Assembly: GCA_002427755.1 (NCBI GenBank)
Contig: DIYO01000001.1
Location: 372,001-436,000 of the forward strand
Direction of reading: 5' to 3'
Length of the DNA: 64,000 nt
Origin: Roseivirga sp. UBA6052
Lineage (GTDB): Bacteria > Bacteroidota > Bacteroidia > Cytophagales > Cyclobacteriaceae
Below, piece by piece: positions 16,043-24,396 of this stretch. A program made the translations under genes and the position numbers. The first letter of the stretch is position 1; each line of letters starts with the position of its first letter. The notes beneath the pieces were generated by a model, which was given only the letters and a program-made list of their open reading frames with translations, had not been told where the DNA came from and made no database searches.

Positions 16043-17052
16043 GAGTTATTCTTCACTTTAATAATCTCAGCCATTACACTCAATGCGATCTCTTTTGGCA
16101 ATAAAGCGTTTATAGGCAGTCCAATAGGCGCATGGATACGCTCAATCTGCTCTTCACTAAAACCACATCCCTCTAACCTTGCCACGCGTTTAGCATGAGT
16201 CTTTTTACTACCCAGAGCACCTATATAACTCACTTCTGTATTAATCAAAATCTTTAATGCCTCATCATCAATCTTTGGATCATGCGATAGAATCACTGCA
16301 AAGGTATTTTTATCTAAAGTCAAATCAGGGAGGATTTCTTGAGGCCAATTGACGTGAAGGGCCTTAGGCTTAACAGAATATGTAGTTTTCTTAGCGAAAG
16401 TATCTCTTGGATCCACTACTATAGTATCAAATCCAAAGTCATCTGCCAGCTTGATCAACTCGCTAGTTATATGAGCTGAACCAATCAAAAGCATGGTCAA
16501 TTTTGGAGGAAAACTATGAACGAAATAGGTCGCCCCATCCTTTTCGATGACGCCATTAGCGCGTTGATTATAAAACTCAAATGCCTCATTATGAGAATTC
16601 TGCAACTCCTCTTCCTGAATAATCATATTCTCAGCTTCTTCAGAAATTGATGTGATTACCGCAAATCCAAGATTCTGATTTTGAAGGGATTGAATCCTTT
16701 CCCATTCATAGTTCGAAAAAAATGGTTGAACCAGAACAGTCAAAGCTCCACCACAACTTAAGCCAACTTCCCAAGCATCTTCATCTGCTACTCCAAACTT
16801 TGCCAGCTCTGCCTTTCTAGAGTCCATGACTTTCAACGACTTAGCTACAACTGCTTTTTCTACACAGCCGCCACTCACCGATCCAATCATTTCTGAATCC
16901 TCATTAACCAGTAGCGCTGAACCCACCGGGCGAGGTGAACTTCGCCAAGTTCTAACCACTCTCGCAATTGAAGATTGCTTTTTGGCCGATTGCCATTTAT
17001 CAAAAATATCCTTCTGTTCTACCATGCTATCTAAACCATTTAGAATTGGCAT
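16039..17052 (-). CDS. XdhC/CoxI-family molybdenum hydroxylase maturation protein
   Basis: This 337-residue cytoplasmic protein has both XdhC domains. The N-terminal domain has GSVSGGCVEKAVV and LSCGGALTVLVQP. The C-terminal Rossmann-type domain has LLIGSAHITSELIKLADDFG and VILSHDPKIDDEALK, ending with IGALGSKKTHAKRVARL and IHAPIGLPI. Relatives bind molybdopterin and pass the sulfurated cofactor to xanthine or CO dehydrogenase. A second XdhC-type protein (CoxF) is encoded at 24389. Met10 (17025) is a likelier start than Met1, as family members often begin near MVEQKDIF. The gene is divergent from the cox-side cluster, 49 bases away, consistent with joint regulation. Confidence 0.88.
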   Translation of the reverse strand: MPILNGLDSMVEQKDIFDKWQSAKKQSSIARVVRTWRSSPRPVGSALLVNEDSEMIGSVSGGCVEKAVVAKSLKVMDSRKAELAKFGVADEDAWEVGLSCGGALTVLVQPFFSNYEWERIQSLQNQNLGFAVITSISEEAENMIIQEEELQNSHNEAFEFYNQRANGVIEKDGATYFVHSFPPKLTMLLIGSAHITSELIKLADDFGFDTIVVDPRDTFAKKTTYSVKPKALHVNWPQEILPDLTLDKNTFAVILSHDPKIDDEALKILINTEVSYIGALGSKKTHAKRVARLEGCGFSEEQIERIHAPIGLPINALLPKEIALSVMAEIIKVKNNS

Positions 17053-17077
17053 TGTTAATATTGCGGACGATTATTCT

Positions 17078-17093
17078 GTGTATATACCTACAC
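17078..17093. promoter_or_regulatory. Short dyad in the 49-base divergent promoter region
   Basis: GTGTA-TATACC-TACAC is a perfect 5-bp inverted repeat between the divergent XdhC gene and the cluster starting at 17102. It is short and could be chance; it is listed because the intergenic space is so small. Confidence 0.3.
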
Positions 17094-17101
17094 TTTTTTG
17101 A

Positions 17102-17545
17102 ATGACAAACGATTGCAATCAATGCCAGCCTAAATTTAAAGAAAGACTTTTACCAAAGTCATCTTTCTTAAGTGCATTATTGATTGTGATAATCCCAAAG
17201 TGCGCTTTTTGTGTTATGGCATATTCTAGCGCTATCGCTTTATGTGGTGGTGATATGTTTTATCATGGAACGAACAATTGGGTTTCATACCTCCCTTTGG
17301 CTTTGACACTCTTTATCATCTTTGTTTTGATCAGGACGTTCAAAGGAACGAGAACGTATTTAGCTTTGTCTACTGCCTTTATTGCTGCCAGTTTTATTCT
17401 TGCAGCTCATCAATTATGGTTACCTGCTCACTTTTATGATTTAGGAACCGTGCTACTTTTTATGGCAATCTGGGTTAACAGTAACTTTTTCCATGTGATT
17501 GAAACCATAAAACAAAAAATAGTAGCCAAGCCTAAACATGCCTAG
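17102..17545 (+). CDS. Four-helix membrane protein with CxxC motifs, cox-associated
   Basis: This 147-residue protein has about four transmembrane segments (residues 22-45, 60-78, 86-105 and 113-132). Cysteines are concentrated at the start: DCNQCQ before helix 1 and PKCAFCVMAYSSAIALCGG inside it. This recalls the MerC-like small metal transporters in outline, but I cannot claim membership. The gene overlaps the MoaD-like gene by eight bases and is upstream of coxM. I infer a possible role in moving a metal (copper would make sense for Mo/Cu CO dehydrogenase) or in membrane redox. Neither is shown. Confidence 0.7.
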   Translation: MTNDCNQCQPKFKERLLPKSSFLSALLIVIIPKCAFCVMAYSSAIALCGGDMFYHGTNNWVSYLPLALTLFIIFVLIRTFKGTRTYLALSTAFIAASFILAAHQLWLPAHFYDLGTVLLFMAIWVNSNFFHVIETIKQKIVAKPKHA

Positions 17546-17810
17546 AATAAAGTTTACCTCTGCGCTAAAGCGCTTCTTTCCAGATTTGAGAGATATCGAA
17601 GTTGAAGGTTCTAAGCTGTCCGAACTGATTCATAATATCAACTTATCCTTTCCAGGCATTTCAAACTACATAGTGGAAGAGAATGGTAATCTAAGAGAGC
17701 ATGTAAATATTTATCTGGATGGCAAAATGATCCAAGACAGAGATCAATTATCAGATAAAGTAGATGACAAAAATGAAGTAGTGATTTTCCAAGCTATTTC
17801 TGGAGGATAA
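17538..17810 (+). CDS. MoaD/ThiS-like beta-grasp protein ending in Gly-Gly
   Basis: This 90-residue ubiquitin-fold protein has an alternating beta-grasp pattern (RIKFTSALKRFF, LSELIHNINLSFPG, HVNIYLDGKMI, EVVIFQAISGG). It ends in the double glycine that E1-like enzymes adenylate and thiocarboxylate. A second, more canonical MoaD is encoded at 33887 beside moaE, so this one may not serve molybdopterin synthase. It overlaps the upstream membrane protein gene by eight bases and precedes coxM. It could be a sulfur carrier specific for CO dehydrogenase maturation. It could also be the partner of the Asp-box propeller at 28252. Both are inferences. Confidence 0.85.
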   Translation: MPRIKFTSALKRFFPDLRDIEVEGSKLSELIHNINLSFPGISNYIVEENGNLREHVNIYLDGKMIQDRDQLSDKVDDKNEVVIFQAISGG

Positions 17811-17951
17811 TCAACTGCAATTCTATTTGGAAGCATTTTAAAATATGGCCAGCAAGAACAAATGCAAACGATTGAAGTTGCTTTAAACACAATAGACAAA
17901 GAAAATTTTAGATAACTGAATTTATAAACTTAACCCAAACGATTATTTAAT

Positions 17952-18821
17952 ATGATACCAGCATCATTTGACTATTCGGCTCCAAACACTCTAGAGGAAG
18001 CACTAAAGCTTCTTCAGGAGATTGGTGACGAAGCAAAAATTCTTGCGGGTGGACATAGTCTCATCCCAATGATGAAGCTTAGGTTTGCAGAACCAGAGCA
18101 TCTCGTTGACCTAAATAATATCCCTGGGCTTTCTGAAGTATCAATGAATGGCGACACCTTAACAATAGGTGCTATGGCCAGAGAAGTTGATGTAGAAGAT
18201 AGTGAAGAGGTAGCTAAGGTCTTCCCTATTTTTAAAGATGCAGCGAAGTTAATCGCTGACCCTCAGGTTCGAAATTTCGGAACACTTGGTGGGAATCTTG
18301 CCCACGGGGATGCGGCTAATGACCAACCTGCTGTAATGCTTGCCTTAAATGCAGACTTGGAAATTACTGGCCTTGATGGTGCTCGCACCGTAGGAATTGA
18401 CGAATTCTTTTACGGATTCTACATGACAGCCATTCAAGAAGGTGAGATCTTAACGAAAATCACAATTCCTGTACCATCAGGTAAAGTGGGGAATGCGTAC
18501 CACAAATTAGAGAGAAAAGTAGGCGATTATGCCACGGCTGGAGTTGCTGTACAACTCGTGCTTGATGCCGATGGTACATGTATTTCTGCGGGCATTGGCT
18601 TGACCAATGTAAACGCTACACCGCTCAGAGCTGAAAGATCTGAACAAGCACTTGTAGGCACAAAAGTAGATGATGCAGCAATTGAAGCGGCAGCTCAAGC
18701 AGCTTCTGAAGATTGTAATCCTTCAAGTGACTTAAGAGGCTCAGAAGATTATAAAAGAAGAGTGGTGAAAACCATCACTAAAAGAATGATTGCTAAAGCT
18801 TTAGAAAGAGCGAACGCTTAA
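17952..18821 (+). CDS. coxM: Carbon monoxide dehydrogenase medium (FAD) subunit
   Basis: This FAD-binding subunit (289 residues) belongs to the molybdenum hydroxylase family and passes electrons from the Fe-S subunit towards the respiratory chain. The FAD contacts of CO dehydrogenase medium subunits are clear: ILAGGHSLIPMMKLRF near residues 33-48, and FGTLGGNLAHGDAANDQPA near 113-131. YHKLERKVGDYATAGVA is in the C-terminal CO_deh_flav_C domain. Gene order coxM-coxS-coxL is the typical form I arrangement. CoxS starts 18 bases downstream. The 141 bases upstream hold no other gene I can see, so the operon promoter may be there. Confidence 0.95.
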   Translation: MIPASFDYSAPNTLEEALKLLQEIGDEAKILAGGHSLIPMMKLRFAEPEHLVDLNNIPGLSEVSMNGDTLTIGAMAREVDVEDSEEVAKVFPIFKDAAKLIADPQVRNFGTLGGNLAHGDAANDQPAVMLALNADLEITGLDGARTVGIDEFFYGFYMTAIQEGEILTKITIPVPSGKVGNAYHKLERKVGDYATAGVAVQLVLDADGTCISAGIGLTNVNATPLRAERSEQALVGTKVDDAAIEAAAQAASEDCNPSSDLRGSEDYKRRVVKTITKRMIAKALERANA

Positions 18822-18839
18822 CCCAAGACTTTTTACAAG

Positions 18840-19346
18840 ATGAAAAAAGAGATCACTCTAAAAATAAACGGAGAAGAAGTTACTGCCGAAGTAGAACCAA
18901 GAACACTTTTGGTACACTTCATCAGAGAACAAGTAAGTATGACAGGAACGCACATAGGTTGCGATACTTCAAGCTGTGGTGCGTGCACTATCCTTATCAA
19001 TGGAAAATCAGCAAAATCATGTACCATCCTAGCTGTTCAGGCTAATGGAAAGGAAATCACTACTGTTGAAGGTTTAGCTACAGCTGATGGTCCTCACCCT
19101 CTTCAAGAAGGATTTAAACTGGCTCATGGTCTACATTGTGGATTCTGTACACCAGGTATGATGTTAAGAGCCGTTGAACTGTTGGACAAGAACCCTGACC
19201 CTACTGAGGAAGAAATCAGATGGGGAATATCTGGTAACCTATGCCGCTGCACAGGCTATAATAACATTGTAAAAGCGGTGCAATATGCGAGTGCCAAAAT
19301 GAGAGGCGCTGAATTGCCAAACACTGATCCTGTATTTGTAGAATAA
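18840..19346 (+). CDS. coxS: Carbon monoxide dehydrogenase small (2x[2Fe-2S]) subunit
   Basis: This 168-residue electron-transfer subunit carries two [2Fe-2S] clusters. The plant-ferredoxin-type cluster is ligated by C41, C46, C49 and C61 (GCDTSSCGACTILINGKSAKSC region). The second, helical-bundle cluster is ligated by C100, C103, C135 and C137 (LHCGFCTPG and NLCRCTGY). All eight ligands are present, so the subunit should be functional. It takes electrons from the Mo/Cu site in CoxL and gives them to FAD in CoxM. It lies 22 bases before coxL. Confidence 0.96.
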   Translation: MKKEITLKINGEEVTAEVEPRTLLVHFIREQVSMTGTHIGCDTSSCGACTILINGKSAKSCTILAVQANGKEITTVEGLATADGPHPLQEGFKLAHGLHCGFCTPGMMLRAVELLDKNPDPTEEEIRWGISGNLCRCTGYNNIVKAVQYASAKMRGAELPNTDPVFVE

Positions 19347-19368
19347 TCCACCTTAAAAACTAATTGAA

Positions 19369-21756
19369 ATGATTCAATGTAAAACCTCGAAAGAAATTGG
19401 AGGAATGGGTCACTCCGTAAGGAGAAAAGAAGACGACCGATTCGTTCACGGAAAAGGTAAATATGTAGATGATATAAAACTTCAGGGTATGCTTTATATG
19501 GACATTAAGAGAAGTCCATATGCGTACGCGAAGATTACCAATATTGACAAAGATTCAGCCATGGCGGTTGAAGGCGTGTTGGCTGTTGTAACGGGTAAAG
19601 ACCTTGAGCAGTACAACTTACACTGGATGCCGACCTTAATGTCTGATACACAAATGGTATTGCCGGTTGATACCGCTATGCACCAAGGACAAGAAGTGGC
19701 TGCCATTATCGCAACCAGTAGAGAAGCCGCTAGAGATGGTCGTGAAGCACTTATGGTTGATTATGATATTATGAAGCCGGTGGTTGATCCATTCAAAGCT
19801 TTAGACGATGACGCTCCCCTTCTAAGACCTGATAAGGAAGGCCAGAAAGATAACCAGGCTTGGCATTGGGAAGTAGGTAATAAAGAAGCTACTCAAGATG
19901 CATTTGATGCTGCTGATGTGGTGGTGAAAGAGCAAATGCACATCCCTAGAATTCACGTGGCTTCTATTGAAACCTGTGGCTGTGTAGCTGATTACGATAA
20001 AATCGATAATCACCTAACCATGCACATGACGACTCAAGCACCTCACGCCATTAGAACTGTAATTGCTTTGGTGGCAGGTCATTTGGGAATTACTGAAGAA
20101 AAAGTGAGAGTAATCGCCCATGATATCGGAGGTGGATTCGGTGGGAAAGTGCCGGTATTCCCTGGCTATGTTATTGCAATTGCGGCTTCATTCTTAATTG
20201 GAAAGCCGGTAAAATGGATCGAAGACAGATCTGATAACTTAACCAACTCTTTCGCAAGAGACTACCATATCACCGCTGAAATGGCGGGTACTAAGGATGG
20301 TAAAATCTTAGCGACAAGAATGAAAGTTTTAGCTGACCATGGTTATACTGATGGTGCGGCTAACCCTTCTAAATTCCCAACAGGAATGTTCTCAATCGGT
20401 ACAGGATCTTACGATTATCCTAATGCCTTTATGGAAGCCGATGCTATCTATACCAACAAACCTCCGGGTGGTGTTGCCTACAGATGTTCATTCCGTGTAA
20501 CAGAAGCTGTTCACGCTATAGAGCGTATCACAGATAGATTTGCCTTAGAAATTGGTAAAGACCCTGCTCAATTGCGTTTTGATAACTTTATCAAAAAGGA
20601 TCAATTCCCTTATCACTCTCCAACGGGTTGGGAATACGATTCGGGTGACTACCATGCAGGTCTTGAACTAGCACTTAAAACTGTTGAATACGACAAGTTG
20701 AGAGAAGAGCAAGCCGAGAAACGTAAGAATGGTCAATTGATGGGTATTGGTTTATCGACATTCACAGAAATCGTGGGTGCAGGTCCTTCAAAAGACTTCG
20801 ATATTCTCGGTATCAAAATGTTTGATTCTGCTGAAATCAGAGTACACCCAACGGGTAAGGCAATAGCACGTTTCGGTACTAAGTCTCAGGGACAGGGTCA
20901 CGAAACTACTTATGCTCAGATCATTGCTGAAGAACTCGGTATACCTTCAAAAGATATCATTATCGAAGAAGGTGATACGGATACAGCTCCTTACGGATTG
21001 GGTACATACGCATCGCGTTCTACCCCAACAGCAGGGGCAGCAGCAGCTATTGCCGCTCGTAAGCTAAGAGACAAAGCAAAGAAAATTGCAGCGTATCTAT
21101 TAGAGGTTAGCGAAGATGATCTTGAGTGGGAACCTGGAAAATGGTTCGTTAAAGGTGCTCCTGAGAAAGCAAAAACTATTCAAGAGATTGTATTTGCTTC
21201 TTACACCAACCACCCTCAGGGCATGGAAGCTGGGTTTGAGGCAACACATTATTACGATCCACCAAACCTAACTTTCCCTTCAGGTGCATATATCTGTGTA
21301 GTCGATATCGATCCAGATACATTTGAAATCAAAGTAAGAAGATTCGTAGCCATAGACGATGCTGGGCATATCATTAACCCAATGGTTGCACAAGGTCAAG
21401 TTCATGGAGGTTTAACTCAGGGATTAGCTCCAGCTATGTATGAGGAAATCATCTATGATGAAGACGGAAACGCATTAAATGGTACACTTATGGATTATCT
21501 AGTACCAACAGCTGTTGAATCACCAAGTTGGGAGACTGGTCACACCGTAACTCCTTCACCGCACCACCCTATCGGTGCGAAAGGTATTGGTGAGTCTCCA
21601 ACCGTAGGTGCACCACCTGCCATTGCGAACGCAATCGTAGATGCCTTAAAGCCGTATGGTGTAACGCACATGGATATTCCGATTACTCCAGCAAAGATTT
21701 TCGAGAAACTGAAGTCTATGGGAGTGCTTGATAAGGATATCACAGCCGAAGCATAA
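19369..21756 (+). CDS. coxL: Form I carbon monoxide dehydrogenase large (Mo/Cu) subunit
   Basis: This catalytic subunit (795 residues, normal length) oxidises CO with water to CO2, two protons and two electrons at a Mo-S-Cu centre. The active-site loop is AYRCSFR at residues 370-376. It matches the AYxCSFR signature of true (form I) CO dehydrogenases, with Cys373 as the copper ligand; form II proteins read AYRGAGR. Other cofactor-contact blocks are GGGFGGKVPVFPGY, KSQGQGHETTYAQI and the catalytic Glu region GAKGIGESPTVGAPPA. It is flanked by coxS and coxG. Identification as form I rests directly on the loop sequence. Confidence 0.96.
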   Translation: MIQCKTSKEIGGMGHSVRRKEDDRFVHGKGKYVDDIKLQGMLYMDIKRSPYAYAKITNIDKDSAMAVEGVLAVVTGKDLEQYNLHWMPTLMSDTQMVLPVDTAMHQGQEVAAIIATSREAARDGREALMVDYDIMKPVVDPFKALDDDAPLLRPDKEGQKDNQAWHWEVGNKEATQDAFDAADVVVKEQMHIPRIHVASIETCGCVADYDKIDNHLTMHMTTQAPHAIRTVIALVAGHLGITEEKVRVIAHDIGGGFGGKVPVFPGYVIAIAASFLIGKPVKWIEDRSDNLTNSFARDYHITAEMAGTKDGKILATRMKVLADHGYTDGAANPSKFPTGMFSIGTGSYDYPNAFMEADAIYTNKPPGGVAYRCSFRVTEAVHAIERITDRFALEIGKDPAQLRFDNFIKKDQFPYHSPTGWEYDSGDYHAGLELALKTVEYDKLREEQAEKRKNGQLMGIGLSTFTEIVGAGPSKDFDILGIKMFDSAEIRVHPTGKAIARFGTKSQGQGHETTYAQIIAEELGIPSKDIIIEEGDTDTAPYGLGTYASRSTPTAGAAAAIAARKLRDKAKKIAAYLLEVSEDDLEWEPGKWFVKGAPEKAKTIQEIVFASYTNHPQGMEAGFEATHYYDPPNLTFPSGAYICVVDIDPDTFEIKVRRFVAIDDAGHIINPMVAQGQVHGGLTQGLAPAMYEEIIYDEDGNALNGTLMDYLVPTAVESPSWETGHTVTPSPHHPIGAKGIGESPTVGAPPAIANAIVDALKPYGVTHMDIPITPAKIFEKLKSMGVLDKDITAEA

Positions 21757-21781
21757 CTAAAACTACCTACATATCTGGTCT

Positions 21782-21803
21782 CTGTCTCGGTTTTTCGGGA
21801 CAG
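21782..21803. repeat. Hairpin between coxL and coxG related to an intergenic palindrome
   Basis: CTGTCTCG (21782-21789) pairs with CGGGACAG (21796-21803) with one G-T wobble across a T-rich loop. The arms resemble the CTGTCCCG...CGGGA palindrome at 33352-33372. A hairpin here might protect the upstream coxMSL message or attenuate transcription into the maturation genes. Confidence 0.5.
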
Positions 21804-21833
21804 GGCCAGAATAATGAATTAATAAAACAGAAA

Positions 21834-22373
21834 ATGGAAGCAACTATAACTAAGCAGTTTAGCGTAAATGAACCAATAGACAAAGTATGGTCAGTAATGT
21901 CAAACCCTACTGAGATCTCTGAATGTGTTCCTGGCGCTAGTATCACAGAGAAGATTGATGACAATAACTACAAAGGAGAAGTTTCTTTGAAGTTTGGTCC
22001 GGTAAAGTCTAAGTACAATGGTGAGATCACCATTATGGAGAACGATACGGAAAACTACAAGTTAGTTCTGAATGGCAAAGGACTTGATTCTAAAGGAAAA
22101 GGTTCTGCTGAAATGACAATGACAGGTATTGCTGTTTCAACAGAAAATGGTACTGACATTGACTTTCAAATGGTAGTAAACATCAAGGGTACTTTAGCTC
22201 AATTCGGTTCTAGGTTAATCAATGATGTATCTGCTCAATTAATGAATCAATTCGTAGGCAACTTTGAAAAACTCTTAGCTGGTCTTGAATTCGATGGAGA
22301 ATTGAAAGCAGGCTCAATGATGGGATCTATGGTAAAAGGACTCTTCAGCAAGAAGAAGAAAGAAGAAGCATGA
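21834..22373 (+). CDS. coxG: CoxG, SRPBCC-family CO dehydrogenase membrane-recruitment protein
   Basis: This 179-residue START/SRPBCC-fold protein matches the CO dehydrogenase subunit G family. It starts with the typical strand-helix pattern FSVNEPIDKVWSVMSNPTEISECVPGASI, then FGPVKSKYNGEI, and ends with a helix and a Lys-rich tail (GLFSKKKKEEA). Family members recruit CO dehydrogenase to the cytoplasmic membrane and help pass electrons to quinone. The basic tail here could bind the membrane. The stop overlaps the coxD start (ATGA), coupling the structural and maturation genes. Confidence 0.92.
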   Translation: MEATITKQFSVNEPIDKVWSVMSNPTEISECVPGASITEKIDDNNYKGEVSLKFGPVKSKYNGEITIMENDTENYKLVLNGKGLDSKGKGSAEMTMTGIAVSTENGTDIDFQMVVNIKGTLAQFGSRLINDVSAQLMNQFVGNFEKLLAGLEFDGELKAGSMMGSMVKGLFSKKKKEEA

Positions 22374-23248
22374 TCCCTAAGGTGAATCAACTGATCGAAG
22401 ATTTCGATCAATTAGGATATGTAGTAGAAGAAGAACTGGCAACGGTTCTTCTTCTTACATTAAATCTGAGTAAACCTTTATTACTTGAAGGCCCTCCGGG
22501 AGTAGGTAAAACTGAGGCAGCACATATTATTGCAGCTCTTAAGAATACTGAGCTGATAAGACTTCAGTGCTACGAAGGTCTTGATGCAAATAGTGCTATT
22601 TATGAATGGAATTACCAAAAGCAATTGCTTTCAATAAAGCTCTCTGAAAACCAAGATCTAAGTACAAAAGAGAAGGAAGACCACATCTTTAGTGAAGATT
22701 TCCTATTGAAAAGACCTCTTTTAAAGGCCATCAGTTCAGATAAACAGCCTGTACTTCTGATTGATGAAGTAGACAGAGCCGATGAAGAATTTGAGGCTTT
22801 CTTACTAGAACTCCTCTCCGACTTTCAGATTTCCATCCCTGAAATGGGTACAATTAAGGCCAAGCACAAACCAATAGTAATACTCACATCAAATAGAACA
22901 AGAGAGTTGAGTGATGCCTTGAAAAGAAGATGTCTCTACCATTGGATTGACTATCCAAACTTCAAGAAAGAACTTAATATTCTAAAAAAGCGGGTGCCTC
23001 AATTTGAACAAGATCTGGCAGATCAATTAGTAAGATTCGTTCATTATTTAAGAAGCATGAAGCTTCAAAAATCACCTGGAATTGCCGAAACCCTAGATTG
23101 GGCAAACGGACTTTTAGCGCTCCAATTCAAGTCATTCTCAGTAGAGGATATCGAGAAGACCTTAGGCTGCATTCTGAAATCAGAGTCTGATATCAACTTG
23201 GTGAAGAAAGAAGGTATTCAAACTATTTTAGAAGAGATCGGAGCCTAA
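22370..23248 (+). CDS. coxD: CoxD, MoxR-type AAA+ ATPase for CO dehydrogenase maturation
   Basis: This 292-residue AAA+ ATPase has Walker A GPPGVGKT at residues 41-48 and Walker B LLIDEVDRADEEFE from residue 129. The sensor-1 strand is IVILTSNRTRELSDALKRRC. In Afipia (Oligotropha) carboxidovorans, CoxD acts in introducing the sulfur that bridges Mo and Cu. This protein works with the VWA protein CoxE encoded next, in the usual MoxR-VWA chaperone pairing. It overlaps coxG by four bases and coxE by one base, so the three are tightly coupled. Confidence 0.93.
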   Translation: MIPKVNQLIEDFDQLGYVVEEELATVLLLTLNLSKPLLLEGPPGVGKTEAAHIIAALKNTELIRLQCYEGLDANSAIYEWNYQKQLLSIKLSENQDLSTKEKEDHIFSEDFLLKRPLLKAISSDKQPVLLIDEVDRADEEFEAFLLELLSDFQISIPEMGTIKAKHKPIVILTSNRTRELSDALKRRCLYHWIDYPNFKKELNILKKRVPQFEQDLADQLVRFVHYLRSMKLQKSPGIAETLDWANGLLALQFKSFSVEDIEKTLGCILKSESDINLVKKEGIQTILEEIGA

Positions 23249-24396
23249 TGCGAGCAGACCACTTTACTCATTACGACAGTTTTCAAGAGGCCCTAACAGG
23301 CTTTACAACCCTCTGTCGTGACTATGAGTTGAAAGTGGGACTCAGCCACGCTATGGAAGCGATGGAACTATGTGACCATGGTTTTGCCAAAGATCAGTTA
23401 ACCTTTCAATATGCCTTAAAGTCACTGTATTGTACTTGCGAAGAAGAATTTGAAGCCTTCGATTACTGCTTCAGAACCTTCTGGAATAAAAAGAAGCATA
23501 AGTACAACCACACGATGTCTAAAAGCAAAACCCAGACTAATGCAGCCAAAACCAACAAAGCTTCATTAGTTATGGCAGGCTTCAACCCAAATGGAAAACA
23601 AGAAGAGCCAAAGGAAGAAGCCAAAAACGTTTCGGGTGCAAGTAGAATTGAGGCTTTAAAAAAGACAGACTTCACACATGTATCAAAGATGGACAGTGAG
23701 TTGCTCGATCAATTGGCTGAACAGCTATTAAGACAGCTTAACCATCGATTAAAGCGTAAAATGTCCGTTTCAAAAACCGGTCCAATAGATTTAAGAAAGA
23801 CTATTCGCAAGAATGTCTCGAGAGGTGAAGATATCATCGATCTAATCAAAAAGAATCGCAAACAAGACAAATACAGAATCATTCTCTTACTCGATGTAAG
23901 TGGATCGATGGACAAATACTCGTTCTTCTTGCTCAAGTTTATCTGGTCACTTAAGTCTCATTTAAAGAACATAGAAGCATTTGTCTTTAGCACGAACTTA
24001 ATCCGGATTACAGAGTTTATTAACCAGGACCAGATCGATAATGCCATGGCGGACTTAACACTAAATGCGCATAATTGGTCTGGAGGAACAAAGATTGGAG
24101 AATGTCTTAAAGACTTCAACGATCAATACGCCAAGCGAATCCTAAATGGAAAAAGCATCACTATCGTATTAAGTGATGGCCTAGATGATGGCAATCCGGG
24201 ATTAATGCGAAGCGAGATAGAAAAAATAAAAATGCGAACCAGTAAACTGGTTTGGTTGAACCCATTAAAGGGGACAAAGGGATACGAACCCACAGCCCAA
24301 GGAATGCAGGCGGCTCTACCCTATCTGGATACGTTCCAGTCTGCACATAACTTGGAAAGTTTATTAGAACTTGAAAACATATTAGCGCATGCCTAA
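23248..24396 (+). CDS. coxE: CoxE, von Willebrand factor A protein for CO dehydrogenase maturation
   Basis: This 382-residue protein has a helical N-terminal half and a VWA domain in the C-terminal half. The MIDAS motif is complete: DVSGS (D216, S218, S220), the Thr in SGGTKIG and the Asp in LSDGLDDG. It pairs with the AAA+ ATPase CoxD. In the A. carboxidovorans model CoxE is linked to copper incorporation. A Lys-rich linker (residues 85-130) separates the two halves. TAATG overlap with coxD and an eight-base overlap with coxF indicate coordinated translation. Confidence 0.93.
   Translation: MRADHFTHYDSFQEALTGFTTLCRDYELKVGLSHAMEAMELCDHGFAKDQLTFQYALKSLYCTCEEEFEAFDYCFRTFWNKKKHKYNHTMSKSKTQTNAAKTNKASLVMAGFNPNGKQEEPKEEAKNVSGASRIEALKKTDFTHVSKMDSELLDQLAEQLLRQLNHRLKRKMSVSKTGPIDLRKTIRKNVSRGEDIIDLIKKNRKQDKYRIILLLDVSGSMDKYSFFLLKFIWSLKSHLKNIEAFVFSTNLIRITEFINQDQIDNAMADLTLNAHNWSGGTKIGECLKDFNDQYAKRILNGKSITIVLSDGLDDGNPGLMRSEIEKIKMRTSKLVWLNPLKGTKGYEPTAQGMQAALPYLDTFQSAHNLESLLELENILAHA

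Noticed and set aside
19369..21756. Form II (CoxL-like) hydroxylase or xanthine dehydrogenase
   Set aside because: The active-site loop reads AYRCSFR, not AYRGAGR, and the operon has the coxGDEF maturation genes.
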